A DNA stretch of 22,075 nucleotides, taken from Sulfurovum sp. UBA1140 (GTDB lineage: Bacteria > Campylobacterota > Campylobacteria > Campylobacterales > Sulfurovaceae). Every line of letters begins with the position of its first letter. Position 1 is the stretch's first letter. Below are positions 7,230-15,215 of this stretch, piece by piece. Under the pieces are notes generated by a model, which saw nothing but the letters and a program-made list of their open reading frames with translations, was not told where the DNA came from and ran no database searches. The stretch spans positions 1-22,075 of the forward strand of contig DCAF01000039.1 of the NCBI GenBank assembly GCA_002311915.1, in the 5' to 3' direction. Position numbers and translations under genes: made by a program.

Positions 7230-8351
7230 TTATTGTTGTGCTGAAATAGCTCTTTGCTCTTTACCTTTGGCATCGACCCAAATATTAGGTACGGCTCCAC
7301 CAGGGGTTAAGAAAATTTGAGCATCTCTATTAACTCTAAGTGCTTCATTAAAGTGCATTTGAGTCTTAATTTGTTCCAATTGAAGCAGTTCAGTTGTCAA
7401 TGAAGCAGAGATAAGACGGTTTGCTTTGGCTTGTTCTTCGGCTTCAATTTTAATCCTATCAGCTTCACCTTGTGCCACAATTCTATTACGTTCAGCTTCA
7501 CCCCGTGCAATCTCTGCATTTCTTTGAGCCTCTTGTTTGGCTCTCTCTTTTTGTTGCTCTGCAATATTTACATTCTGTTTTTCTGCTTGGAGTTGTTCAA
7601 TTTTTTCTCGAATTTTTGCAGGAAGTACAATATTTCTAAGCTCAACAGCAGAGAGTATTACAGGTTGGTCGCCCAGTGATTCTATTTTCTGTGCTACTTT
7701 GGTTTGAATCGCTGTGGCTATTTCGTTTCTCATCTCTGGGAGTCTTTCTGCAGTATATTGACCAATTACATCTCTAACCACTTCTCTTACTTTAGAGTTA
7801 ATAATCTTCTCTTCCCAACTTGAACCCCATTTTTCGATGGTTTTTGGTGCAGTCTCGGCTCTAAGTTGATACTGAACGGCAATATCTATATTAACCGTTA
7901 ATCCTCGTTTATCCAAAACTTGAATGGCAGGGTTTCTTCTAAGTCCACCTTCAAATCCACCTGCTCCACCAATTCTTGAATCATAGTTGTCTCCAATCGT
8001 AGAAGTTTGCGTATTACTATAAGTAATCAGTCTCATTCTTGTATTTACGGGAATGATTCTCTCTAGCATCGGAATAAAAAAGTGAAGACCTGCTTTTAAC
8101 GGTGTCTCATCAAATTTACCTGTTCTTACTTTGATACCTACCTCACCAGAGTTAATAATGGTAAAGGGTTTAAGAAATACAAGACCTGCAATAATAGCAA
8201 TTGTTATAAATAACCACGATGGAGACTGTTTTCCTCCACCATTACCACCACCTGATGGTCGTTTTATATTGGGGGTTTTATTGTTGTTGTTTCCACCACC
8301 ACTGTTATTGGGTTGTTTCTTTTTAAAATAGTCGTTCATGTCTGCTGGCAT
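7230..8351 (-). CDS. SPFH/Band 7 (prohibitin/HflK-like) membrane protein
   Basis: A 373-residue protein with a Gly/Asn-rich cytoplasmic N-terminus (about 1-43), one membrane helix (about 44-66, SWLFITIAIIAGLVFLKP), an SPFH domain (about 67-250, beginning INSGEVGIKVRTGKF) and a long Ala/Glu/Lys/Arg coiled coil (about 250-315, EQQKERAKQEAQRNAEIARG). Proteins of this type assemble into ring-like membrane scaffolds and often modulate FtsH protease. Helicobacter and Campylobacter have a single prohibitin-like homologue. There is no HflC partner here, so the name HflK is not applied. The start at 8351 has AAGGA 8 bases upstream. It lies 11 bp after ilvE. Confidence 0.9.
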   Translation of the reverse strand: MPADMNDYFKKKQPNNSGGGNNNNKTPNIKRPSGGGNGGGKQSPSWLFITIAIIAGLVFLKPFTIINSGEVGIKVRTGKFDETPLKAGLHFFIPMLERIIPVNTRMRLITYSNTQTSTIGDNYDSRIGGAGGFEGGLRRNPAIQVLDKRGLTVNIDIAVQYQLRAETAPKTIEKWGSSWEEKIINSKVREVVRDVIGQYTAERLPEMRNEIATAIQTKVAQKIESLGDQPVILSAVELRNIVLPAKIREKIEQLQAEKQNVNIAEQQKERAKQEAQRNAEIARGEAERNRIVAQGEADRIKIEAEEQAKANRLISASLTTELLQLEQIKTQMHFNEALRVNRDAQIFLTPGGAVPNIWVDAKGKEQRAISAQQ

Positions 8352-8362
8352 TTCTGTTGTCC

Positions 8363-9283
8363 TTAATTTATATAGGTTAAGTGTTGGATATGGTCAGGAT
8401 TCTTACCTGCTACTACATCAAAGTAGGCTGACTGTAATTTTTTGGTAATCTCTCCACGGCTACCTTTTCCGATAATTCTTGCATCAACTTCACGAATAGG
8501 GGTTACCTCTGCTGCTGTTCCAGTAAGGAATGCTTCATCGGCAATGTAAATCTCTTCTCGGGTGATTCGTCGTCGTACCACTTCGATACCCATATCAGAA
8601 GCAAGGTCAATAATGGTCTCTTGCGTAATAGACTCTAAAGTATTATCACTAGGAGGAGAAATCAATTTACCCCCACGAACCATAAAGAAACAAGCACCAC
8701 TCGCCTCGGCAATATAGCCTTGGTCATCTCTTAAAAGTGCTTCATCGTAACCCGCCTCAACTGCTTCAAACTTTGCCATCTGAGAGTTAAGATAATTGGC
8801 TACAGCTTTGGCTTTTCCCATTCCAGAGGTATTTGGTGTTCGTGTCATCGAAGTAATTTTTACTCTAACCCCTTTTCTTAGACCCTCTTCACCAAGGTAA
8901 GCTCCCCATTTCCACGCAGAAATCGAGACCTCGACAGGAGCATCTTTATGATACAGCCCCATCACTCCATAACCCAAATAGACCAATGGTCTAATATACG
9001 CCCCATCAAACAGTTCGTTCTCTTGAAGCAATTTTATCTGTGCATCATTTAACTCTTCAAGTGTATACGGCACATCCATCAATGTCATTTTTGATGAGTT
9101 AAGTAGTCTTTGTGTATGCTCTTGTAGTTTAAAAATGGCACATCGTCCATCAACAGTTTTATAGGCTTTCGTTCCTTCTATTGCACCATTTCCATAGTGC
9201 AGTGTGTGTGTAAGTACATGAACTTTTGCATCATCCCAAGGGGTCATAACACCATTCATCCATATATATTTTGCTTTATCCAT
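8363..9283 (-). CDS. ilvE: Branched-chain amino acid aminotransferase
   Basis: A 306-residue PLP fold-type IV transaminase for the last step of Leu, Ile and Val synthesis. Seen are the IlvE start YIWMNGVMTPWDDAKVHVLTH, GNGAIEGTKAY, the catalytic-lysine region GMGKAKAVANYLNSQMAK, EASGACFFMVRGG, and FLTGTAAEVTPIREVD near the C-terminus. An upstream in-frame ATG at 9298 would add five residues, but a GGAG ribosome site lies 9 bases before the ATG at 9283 and overlaps the upstream ATG, so 9283 is chosen. It is the first gene of the minus-strand ilvE-SPFH-hisIE run and is divergent from nap. Confidence 0.95.
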   Translation of the reverse strand: MDKAKYIWMNGVMTPWDDAKVHVLTHTLHYGNGAIEGTKAYKTVDGRCAIFKLQEHTQRLLNSSKMTLMDVPYTLEELNDAQIKLLQENELFDGAYIRPLVYLGYGVMGLYHKDAPVEVSISAWKWGAYLGEEGLRKGVRVKITSMTRTPNTSGMGKAKAVANYLNSQMAKFEAVEAGYDEALLRDDQGYIAEASGACFFMVRGGKLISPPSDNTLESITQETIIDLASDMGIEVVRRRITREEIYIADEAFLTGTAAEVTPIREVDARIIGKGSRGEITKKLQSAYFDVVAGKNPDHIQHLTYIN

Positions 9284-9315
9284 ATTATATTGCTCCATGC
9301 AAAAATTAATGGATG

Positions 9316-9321
9316 ATTCTA
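9316..9321 (-). promoter_or_regulatory. Probable -10 of the ilvE promoter
   Basis: On the minus strand this reads TAGAAT, one base off TATAAT, 32 bases upstream of the ilvE ATG. No good -35 is present; an AT-rich stretch lies upstream, as in many Campylobacterota promoters. Confidence 0.35.
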
Positions 9322-9536
9322 GCTAAATTCGGGTTAAAAAATGTTTACTTGTGGTAGGGAATAACTTCTTGCAAGTTTTAATATATTTGATAGTGTTTTT
9401 ATCTGTACCTGATTAGGATAAACTCTTTATAATTATTTAATTTATTTTTTTAAGTTTTAAATAGTTTTAAGTTATTAAAAGCCCATAAATAGGTGATTTA
9501 AAGCCATAAAGACTCTGAAAAGTCACACCCTTTCAC

Positions 9537-9550
9537 TTGATACATATCAA
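9537..9550 (+). promoter_or_regulatory. FNR/CRP-family operator upstream of nap
   Basis: TTGATACATATCAA is a perfect match to the FNR consensus TTGAT-N4-ATCAA, and the flanks extend it to a 16-bp palindrome (C before, G after). It is centred at about 9543.5. With the -10-like GATAAT at 9572-9577 the start of transcription would be near 9584, placing the box at about -40.5, the class II activator position. This predicts activation of nap by an FNR-type regulator at low oxygen. Which family member binds cannot be read from the sequence. Confidence 0.75.
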
Positions 9551-9568
9551 GAGACTTGCAATATTACT

Positions 9569-9577
9569 TATGATAAT
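9569..9577 (+). promoter_or_regulatory. -10 region of the nap promoter
   Basis: Overlapping hexamers TATGAT (9569-9574) and GATAAT (9572-9577) both resemble TATAAT. They lie inside an inverted repeat AATATTA/TAATATT (9560-9566 and 9574-9580). Distance to the FNR-type box fits class II activation, and the napA ATG is about 50 bases downstream of the expected start point. Confidence 0.5.
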
Positions 9578-9633
9578 ATTGAGGTACAGTTATGATTTTC
9601 ATAACAGAAATTAAATTTTAGGAGGAATATAGT

Positions 9634-12459
9634 ATGGCTTTAAATAGAAGAGATTTTCTGAAAAGTGCAGCAGCCGCGAGTGCAGCGAGTGCGGTAGGAA
9701 TTGCTGTTCCATCTAGTCTACAGGCTTCAGCAACTGAAGCTCAAAAAGATTGGAGATGGGATAAAGCAGCATGTAGATTCTGTGGTACAGGTTGTGGTAT
9801 TATGTTGGCGACAAAAGGTGGAAAAATTGTCGCAGTAAAAGGGGATCCTGCAGCACCAGTAAACAGAGGATTGAACTGTATTAAGGGTTACTTTAATGCT
9901 AAAATTATGTATGGTGCAGACAGACTTAAACAACCGTTACTTAGAATGAATGACAAAGGTGAGTTTGACAAACAGGGTCAATTTAAACCTGTATCGTGGA
10001 AACGAGCATTTGATGAGATGGAGTTTCATGCTAAGAAGGCACTTAAAGCTAGTGGTCCTGAAGGTGTGGCTGTATTTGCATCGGGTCAATATACCGTTAT
10101 GGAAGGTGTTGCTGCTCAAAAAATGATGAAAGCTGGTTTCCGTTCTAATGCTATTGATCCAAATGCAAGACACTGTATGGCATCTGCTGTTGTTGGTTTT
10201 TATCAAACATTTGGTATTGATGAGCCAAGTGGATGTTATGATGATATTGAGTTAACAGATACCGTTATCTCTTGGGGAGCCAACATGGCAGAGATGCACC
10301 CAATTTTATGGTCAAGAGTAACTGACAGAAAATTGAGTGACCCAGAGAGAGTACAAGTCGTTAACCTTTCTACATATAAACATAGAACATCAGACTTGGC
10401 AGATATGGAGATTATCTTCTCACCATCAACTGACCTTGCAATGTGGAACTATGTGGCTCGTGAGATTGTTTACAATCACCCAGAATCAATTGATTGGGAT
10501 TTTGTTAAGAAACATATTGTTTTTGCATCACAACCAGTTAATATCGGTTATGGTATGAGAGGATCTGATGAGAAATCAATTAAAGATGGTAAATACACTG
10601 ATTTAGAGATGGAGACCATTTCTAAAGAGATGGCTAAAGTTGTTTCAGAAAAAGAGGGTCCAGCGTTAGAACCATTTGGTTATAAAGCAGGTGACAACAT
10701 GGAGATGAAACCAGCAGGTCTTAAACACTGGGAGATTTCGTTTGAAGAGTATAAAAAGTTCTTAGAACCATATACTGTTGAGTATGTAGCAAAAATCTCA
10801 AAAGGTGACCCAGATGAGGACATCGAAGTATTTAAGAAAAAACTTAAAAAATTGGCTGATCTTTATATTGAAAAAGGTAGAAAAGTAGTTTCATTCTGGA
10901 CAATGGGTATGAACCAACATACACGTGGTACTTGGGTAAATACACTTTCGTACAATGTTCACTTCTTACTTAACAAACAAGCCAAACCAGGAGAGGGAGC
11001 GTTCTCGTTAACAGGACAACCTTCGGCATGTGGTACGGCTAGAGAAGTTGGTACATTCTGTCACAGACTTCCAGCAGATATGATGGTTAAAAATCCTAAG
11101 CATAGAAAAATTTGTGAAAATGCGTGGAAAATTCCAGAGGGTACATTGAACCCAGTAGGAAACCAGCACATTATGAAAATTCACAGAGACATCGAAGATG
11201 GTGTTGTTAAGTTTGCATGGGTAAACGTTTGTAACCCTTATCAAGATAGTGCAAGTGCAACACACTGGATTAAAGCTGCTCGTGAGATGGATAACTTTAT
11301 TGTATGTTCTGATGGTTACCCAGGAATTTCAGCAAAAGTATCTGACTTGGTTCTTCCAACGGCGATGATTTATGAGAAGTGGGGAGCGTACGGAAATGCC
11401 GAACGACGAACACAGCACTGGAGACAACAGGTTCTACCAGTTGGTGACTCTATGAGTGATACTTGGCAATGGCTTGAGTTCTCTAAAAGATTTACCATTA
11501 AAGATGTTTGGGGTGAGCAACCACTACGAGGTAAAAATAAAGATGGAACACCTAAAAAACTTCCAGATGTAATTGCCAAAGCCAAAGCGATGGGTTACAA
11601 AGAAGATGCAACGATGTTTGAGGTACTCTTTGACCATGAAAGATCAAGAGCCTTTAAACTTGACCCGAATGACCCAATTCAAAAAGGTTATGACAACTCT
11701 GAGTGTCTAGGTGACAGCAGAAACGTTAAAGGGAGTGATGGAGAAGTCTTTAAAGGTTATGGATTCTTTGTTCAGAAGTACCTATTTGAAGAGTATGCAG
11801 CCTTCGGAAGAGGGCATGCACACGACTTGGCACCATTTGATGTTTACCACAAAGTAAGAGGTCTTAAGTGGCCAGTTGTTGATGGTAAAGAGACACAGTG
11901 GAGATTTAATGCTAAATATGACCCATATGCGAAAAAAGAGACAGCCGAAACTGGTAACTCTCACGCATTCTATGGTGGATTGGCAAAAAAACTGGCACAA
12001 GGTGACCTTAAAGGTATTAAAGACAAAAACAAAAAGTCGCTTAAAAATAAAGCGAAAATTTTTGCAAGACCCTACATGGATCCTCCAGAAATGCCAGATG
12101 AAAATTATGACATTTGGTTATGTACAGGTCGTGTACTAGAGCATTGGCATTCAGGTACAATGACCATGAGAGTTCCAGAGCTTTATAGAGCCGTTCCTGA
12201 AGCGTTATGTTATATGCATCCTAAAGATGCAAAAGACAAAGGTCTTAAGCAAGGTGGTCTCTGTTGGGTTGAATCTCGTCGTGGTAAAGTTAAAGCCAGA
12301 GTTGAAACACGTGGACGAAACAGACCAAGTAGAGGTTTGGTATTTGTTCCGTGGTTTGATGAGAAAGTATTCATTAATAAAGTATGTCTTGACGCTACTT
12401 GTCCTATGTCTAAACAGACAGATTACAAGAAGTGTGCAGTTAAGATTTATAAGGCATAA
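9634..12459 (+). CDS. napA: Periplasmic nitrate reductase, catalytic subunit
   Basis: A 941-residue molybdoenzyme reducing nitrate to nitrite in the periplasm. The N-terminus is a Tat signal (NRRDFLK then an Ala-rich stretch, cleavage probably after SLQA). The [4Fe-4S] cysteines are C47, C50, C54 (CRFCGTGC) and C82 (LNCIKG), with the conserved K84 thought to relay electrons to the pterin. C181 in NARHCMASAV is the expected Mo ligand. The C-terminal part has the bisMGD-binding fold (LCTGRVLEHWHSGTMT). Length fits the larger epsilonproteobacterial NapA. A strong AGGAGG precedes the ATG. It is the first gene of napAGHBFLD, and its leader is expected to be bound by NapD. Confidence 0.98.
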   Translation: MALNRRDFLKSAAAASAASAVGIAVPSSLQASATEAQKDWRWDKAACRFCGTGCGIMLATKGGKIVAVKGDPAAPVNRGLNCIKGYFNAKIMYGADRLKQPLLRMNDKGEFDKQGQFKPVSWKRAFDEMEFHAKKALKASGPEGVAVFASGQYTVMEGVAAQKMMKAGFRSNAIDPNARHCMASAVVGFYQTFGIDEPSGCYDDIELTDTVISWGANMAEMHPILWSRVTDRKLSDPERVQVVNLSTYKHRTSDLADMEIIFSPSTDLAMWNYVAREIVYNHPESIDWDFVKKHIVFASQPVNIGYGMRGSDEKSIKDGKYTDLEMETISKEMAKVVSEKEGPALEPFGYKAGDNMEMKPAGLKHWEISFEEYKKFLEPYTVEYVAKISKGDPDEDIEVFKKKLKKLADLYIEKGRKVVSFWTMGMNQHTRGTWVNTLSYNVHFLLNKQAKPGEGAFSLTGQPSACGTAREVGTFCHRLPADMMVKNPKHRKICENAWKIPEGTLNPVGNQHIMKIHRDIEDGVVKFAWVNVCNPYQDSASATHWIKAAREMDNFIVCSDGYPGISAKVSDLVLPTAMIYEKWGAYGNAERRTQHWRQQVLPVGDSMSDTWQWLEFSKRFTIKDVWGEQPLRGKNKDGTPKKLPDVIAKAKAMGYKEDATMFEVLFDHERSRAFKLDPNDPIQKGYDNSECLGDSRNVKGSDGEVFKGYGFFVQKYLFEEYAAFGRGHAHDLAPFDVYHKVRGLKWPVVDGKETQWRFNAKYDPYAKKETAETGNSHAFYGGLAKKLAQGDLKGIKDKNKKSLKNKAKIFARPYMDPPEMPDENYDIWLCTGRVLEHWHSGTMTMRVPELYRAVPEALCYMHPKDAKDKGLKQGGLCWVESRRGKVKARVETRGRNRPSRGLVFVPWFDEKVFINKVCLDATCPMSKQTDYKKCAVKIYKA

Positions 12460-12463
12460 GTAG

Positions 12464-13288
12464 ATGGCTAACTCTAACAACAGACGAAAGTTTATGACAA
12501 CAACCCTTCAAAGTGTTGGCTTAACGGCTCTTGGCGGAATGTTGTGGAGTGGCTATACACATGAGGTGAAAGCTTCACCTTTGGTACTTAGACCCCCAGG
12601 AGCGATTAAAGAGGAAGATTTCTTAACCGCTTGTATTAAGTGTGGTCTCTGTGCAGAGGCGTGTCAAAATCGTGATACCAATATCGACAAAGAGACAGGA
12701 GAAGCACGAGAGGGAACCCTAAAGATGGCAAAAGGTGGGGATCATACCTTAATTGGTACTCCCTATTTTATACCCACCGAGGTTCCTTGTTACATGTGTG
12801 AAGAGATTCCTTGTGTTCCTGTGTGTCCATCGGGAGCATTGGATATTGCTTCGGTCTCAAATGAAAAAGAGGAGCTTGACATTAATATGTCAAGAATGGG
12901 TTTAGCCATAGTACACAAGGAGTCATGTATTGCCTTTTGGGGAATACAGTGCGATGCGTGTTACCGTGCTTGTCCACTATTAGATGTTGCCATTACCTTG
13001 GAGTATCAGAAAAATGAACGAACGGGTAAACATGCGTTTTTGTTGCCCGTTGTTCAAGATTCTGCCTGTACAGGGTGTGGTCTTTGTGAAATGGCTTGTG
13101 TAACAGAGAAACCTGCCATTTTTGTACTTCCAAACGAAATATCTAAAGGTAGAGCAGGTTCTCACTATGTTAAAGGTTGGGACGAAAAAGATCAAGAGCG
13201 TGTCAAAGATGCCAAAAAGATTAAAACGGTCAATGAGAGAAGTGAAAAAGAAGCTTCTGACTATCTGAACTCAGGAGATTTATATTAA
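12464..13288 (+). CDS. napG: Periplasmic ferredoxin-type quinol dehydrogenase subunit NapG
   Basis: A 274-residue Fe-S protein with a Tat-type leader (NRRKFMTTT, then a hydrophobic stretch). Sixteen cysteines form four [4Fe-4S] sites: C57/60/63/67, C109/112/117/121, C155/163/166/170 and C202/205/208/212. With NapH it passes electrons from menaquinol toward NapB-NapA. In Campylobacterota, which lack NapC, NapGH is regarded as the main route. It starts 4 bases after napA and shares one base with the napH start (TTAATG), so the genes are co-translated. Confidence 0.96.
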   Translation: MANSNNRRKFMTTTLQSVGLTALGGMLWSGYTHEVKASPLVLRPPGAIKEEDFLTACIKCGLCAEACQNRDTNIDKETGEAREGTLKMAKGGDHTLIGTPYFIPTEVPCYMCEEIPCVPVCPSGALDIASVSNEKEELDINMSRMGLAIVHKESCIAFWGIQCDACYRACPLLDVAITLEYQKNERTGKHAFLLPVVQDSACTGCGLCEMACVTEKPAIFVLPNEISKGRAGSHYVKGWDEKDQERVKDAKKIKTVNERSEKEASDYLNSGDLY

Positions 13289-14091
13289 TGAAAAATTTAA
13301 AATATCTTCTGCTTAGAAGGGTCACTCAAATCACCATATTATTCCTCTATTTTGGTGCCAATGCTTACGGTTGGAACATGTTATCTGGAACTTTTGGTTC
13401 TTCTGTTCTAATGGGTATAATTCCACTAGCTGACCCCTATACCACACTTCAAGTGTTGGCAACAGGATTCGTGCTAGGAGCAGATGTTCTATTGGGTGCA
13501 GGAATTATTATTCTGTTCTATATGGTCATTGGTGGTAGGGCTTTTTGCTCTTGGGTCTGTCCCATTAATATGGTGACCGATTTGGCAAATTGGCTACGAC
13601 GAAAGCTTAATCTTGACAAAGAGGAAGTTAACTACCGATTCTTGAAACGAAATACCCGATACTGGATTATGGTCTTGGGTCTGATTGTTTCAGCCGTTCT
13701 TAGTATCGCTGCCTTTGAGGTCTTAAGCCCCATTACCATTATGCAACGAGGTATTATCTTTGGTTTTGGTATGGGATTTGCAGTGGTTTTAGCCATCTTC
13801 CTTTTTGACCTTTTTGGGGTTAAAAATGGTTGGTGTGGTCACTTATGTCCGTTGGGTGCAACCTATTCCATTATTGGAAAAACAAGCATCATACGGGTAG
13901 AGCATGACCATGAGGCGTGTACAGCATGTATGAAGTGTAAAGTTGTTTGCCCAGAGAATCAGGTGTTACATATGGTCAACAAAGAGAGTATTATGATAAC
14001 AGACGGAGAGTGTACCAACTGTGGTCGCTGTATTGATGTTTGTGATGATGATGCTCTTACGTTCAATATTAGAAATTATCTAAAGAAGTAG
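13288..14091 (+). CDS. napH: Membrane quinol dehydrogenase subunit NapH
   Basis: A 267-residue inner-membrane protein with about four helices (near 10-28, 62-85, 125-145 and 155-176). It has two cytoplasmic CxxxCP motifs (C87-C91 in CSWVCP and C183-C187 in CGHLCP), which are the NapH signature, and two C-terminal [4Fe-4S] sites (C211/214/217/221 and C242/245/248/252). It is the quinol-facing partner of NapG. The operon has no napC in the usual place, consistent with NapGH doing this job. Confidence 0.96.
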   Translation: MKNLKYLLLRRVTQITILFLYFGANAYGWNMLSGTFGSSVLMGIIPLADPYTTLQVLATGFVLGADVLLGAGIIILFYMVIGGRAFCSWVCPINMVTDLANWLRRKLNLDKEEVNYRFLKRNTRYWIMVLGLIVSAVLSIAAFEVLSPITIMQRGIIFGFGMGFAVVLAIFLFDLFGVKNGWCGHLCPLGATYSIIGKTSIIRVEHDHEACTACMKCKVVCPENQVLHMVNKESIMITDGECTNCGRCIDVCDDDALTFNIRNYLKK

Positions 14092-14135
14092 TTGGTACTC
14101 CTTGTGAGTACCTGTTAATAATAAAGGAGAGAATA

Positions 14136-14723
14136 ATGATTAAAAAGAGTCTAATGGTTGCATTTTCTATGGTTGCTCTAATTTCAATAGGGTATGCTGC
14201 AGCAAATAATACAGGAACAGGAGCTACAGAAACTACCGTAAGTAATGAGACGGAAAAAGAGTTGGGTCTAAGAAAGACTGACTTGTATACTGAAGGAAGC
14301 GAAACCTTTGGTGATGCAGCAAAATATAGCACTGCTGTGGCGGGAACATCTACAAAAATTGAGAGAGCCTTTACCAATGCCCCTCCAATGATTCCTCATG
14401 ATATTTCAGACATGTTGCCAATTACAATTAAAAGCAATCAGTGTCTAAGCTGTCATGATAAAGCAAATGCTGAAGGGATGAAAGTAGCAATGCCAAATCT
14501 TACCACCATTCCAGCTTCTCACTACAAAGATTTAAGATCTGAGAATCATAAAGATTTACCAAAGTTAGCAGGTGCAAGATTTAACTGTTCACAGTGTCAT
14601 GCTCCACAGTCAGATATGAAACCTTTGGTAGAGAATACTTTCCAAGCAGACTTCCAAAGTGATGCTGAAAAGAGTGGTTCAAACCTAGCAGAAACCATTA
14701 ATATTGGTAGAGATACCCTTTAA
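14136..14723 (+). CDS. napB: Diheme cytochrome c subunit of periplasmic nitrate reductase
   Basis: A 195-residue periplasmic protein with a Sec signal (MIKKSLMVAFSMVALISIGY, cleavage near AAA). Two heme-c sites are present: C103-C106-H107 (CLSCH) and C151-C154-H155 (CSQCH). Likely distal ligands H88 (PPMIPHDI) and H129 (PASHY) match known NapB. It delivers electrons to the NapA [4Fe-4S] cluster. AAAGGAG precedes the ATG, and a 44-bp gap separates it from napH. Confidence 0.96.
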   Translation: MIKKSLMVAFSMVALISIGYAAANNTGTGATETTVSNETEKELGLRKTDLYTEGSETFGDAAKYSTAVAGTSTKIERAFTNAPPMIPHDISDMLPITIKSNQCLSCHDKANAEGMKVAMPNLTTIPASHYKDLRSENHKDLPKLAGARFNCSQCHAPQSDMKPLVENTFQADFQSDAEKSGSNLAETINIGRDTL

Positions 14724-14726
14724 CTA

Positions 14727-15215
14727 ATGGCGAAATCTCGAAGAGATATTTTTACATCATTCTCCTTTACTCAAGGAGAAGATGTAGAAGCAAAAGTTCG
14801 ACTACCCTATTGTGATGACTTGTCACTTTTTCAGAAGTATTGCACCCAATGTACCGATAAACCCTGTGTTGATGTTTGTGAACAAGAGATTATTAAAATA
14901 GATGATAGTGGAGTACCTTACCTTGCTTTTGACCTACAGGGGTGTACCTTTTGTGATGATTGTATAGAACCCTGTCCAGAGGATTTTTTAGATGCAACTC
15001 TACCAACAATTCAAGGAAAAATAGAGCTTAATATATTAAAATGTTTTAGCTGGAATCAGACCATGTGTTTTTCATGTAAAGATCCATGTATTGATGATGC
15101 CATTAGTTTTATAGGACTCTTTCGCCCCAAGATAGATGAAGAGAAATGTACAAATTGTGGATTTTGCCTTAAAGTCTGTCCAGCAGATGCAATAACTATT
15201 AAAGGATTGTTATGA
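14727..15215 (+). CDS. napF: Cytoplasmic Fe-S protein NapF
   Basis: A 162-residue ferredoxin-like protein without a secretion signal. Sixteen cysteines are arranged as four groups: C39/42/47/51, C73/76/79/83, C106/114/117/121 and C141/144/147/151, the same layout as E. coli NapF. NapF is known to interact with NapA before export and may help load its Fe-S cluster. The start is 3 bases after the napB stop, with no strong ribosome site, so translation is probably coupled to napB. Its TGA overlaps the napL ATG by 4 bp. Confidence 0.93.
   Translation: MAKSRRDIFTSFSFTQGEDVEAKVRLPYCDDLSLFQKYCTQCTDKPCVDVCEQEIIKIDDSGVPYLAFDLQGCTFCDDCIEPCPEDFLDATLPTIQGKIELNILKCFSWNQTMCFSCKDPCIDDAISFIGLFRPKIDEEKCTNCGFCLKVCPADAITIKGLL

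Larger units (their letters stand above)
9299..9633. other. Divergent ilvE-napA intergenic regulatory region
   Basis: This 335-bp non-coding stretch separates ilvE (minus) from napA (plus). The part near ilvE holds its likely promoter. The middle (about 9340-9530) is very AT-rich with T-runs, and I see no gene or clear motif there beyond a short palindrome CTTGCAAG (9373-9380). The nap-proximal 100 bases hold the FNR-type box, the -10 and a strong AGGAGG ribosome site (9622-9627) 6-9 bases before the napA ATG. Confidence 0.7.

Noticed and set aside
7049..7300. 83-codon minus-strand frame spanning the REP pair
   Set aside because: It is an out-of-frame reading through hisIE, the REP elements and the end of the SPFH gene.
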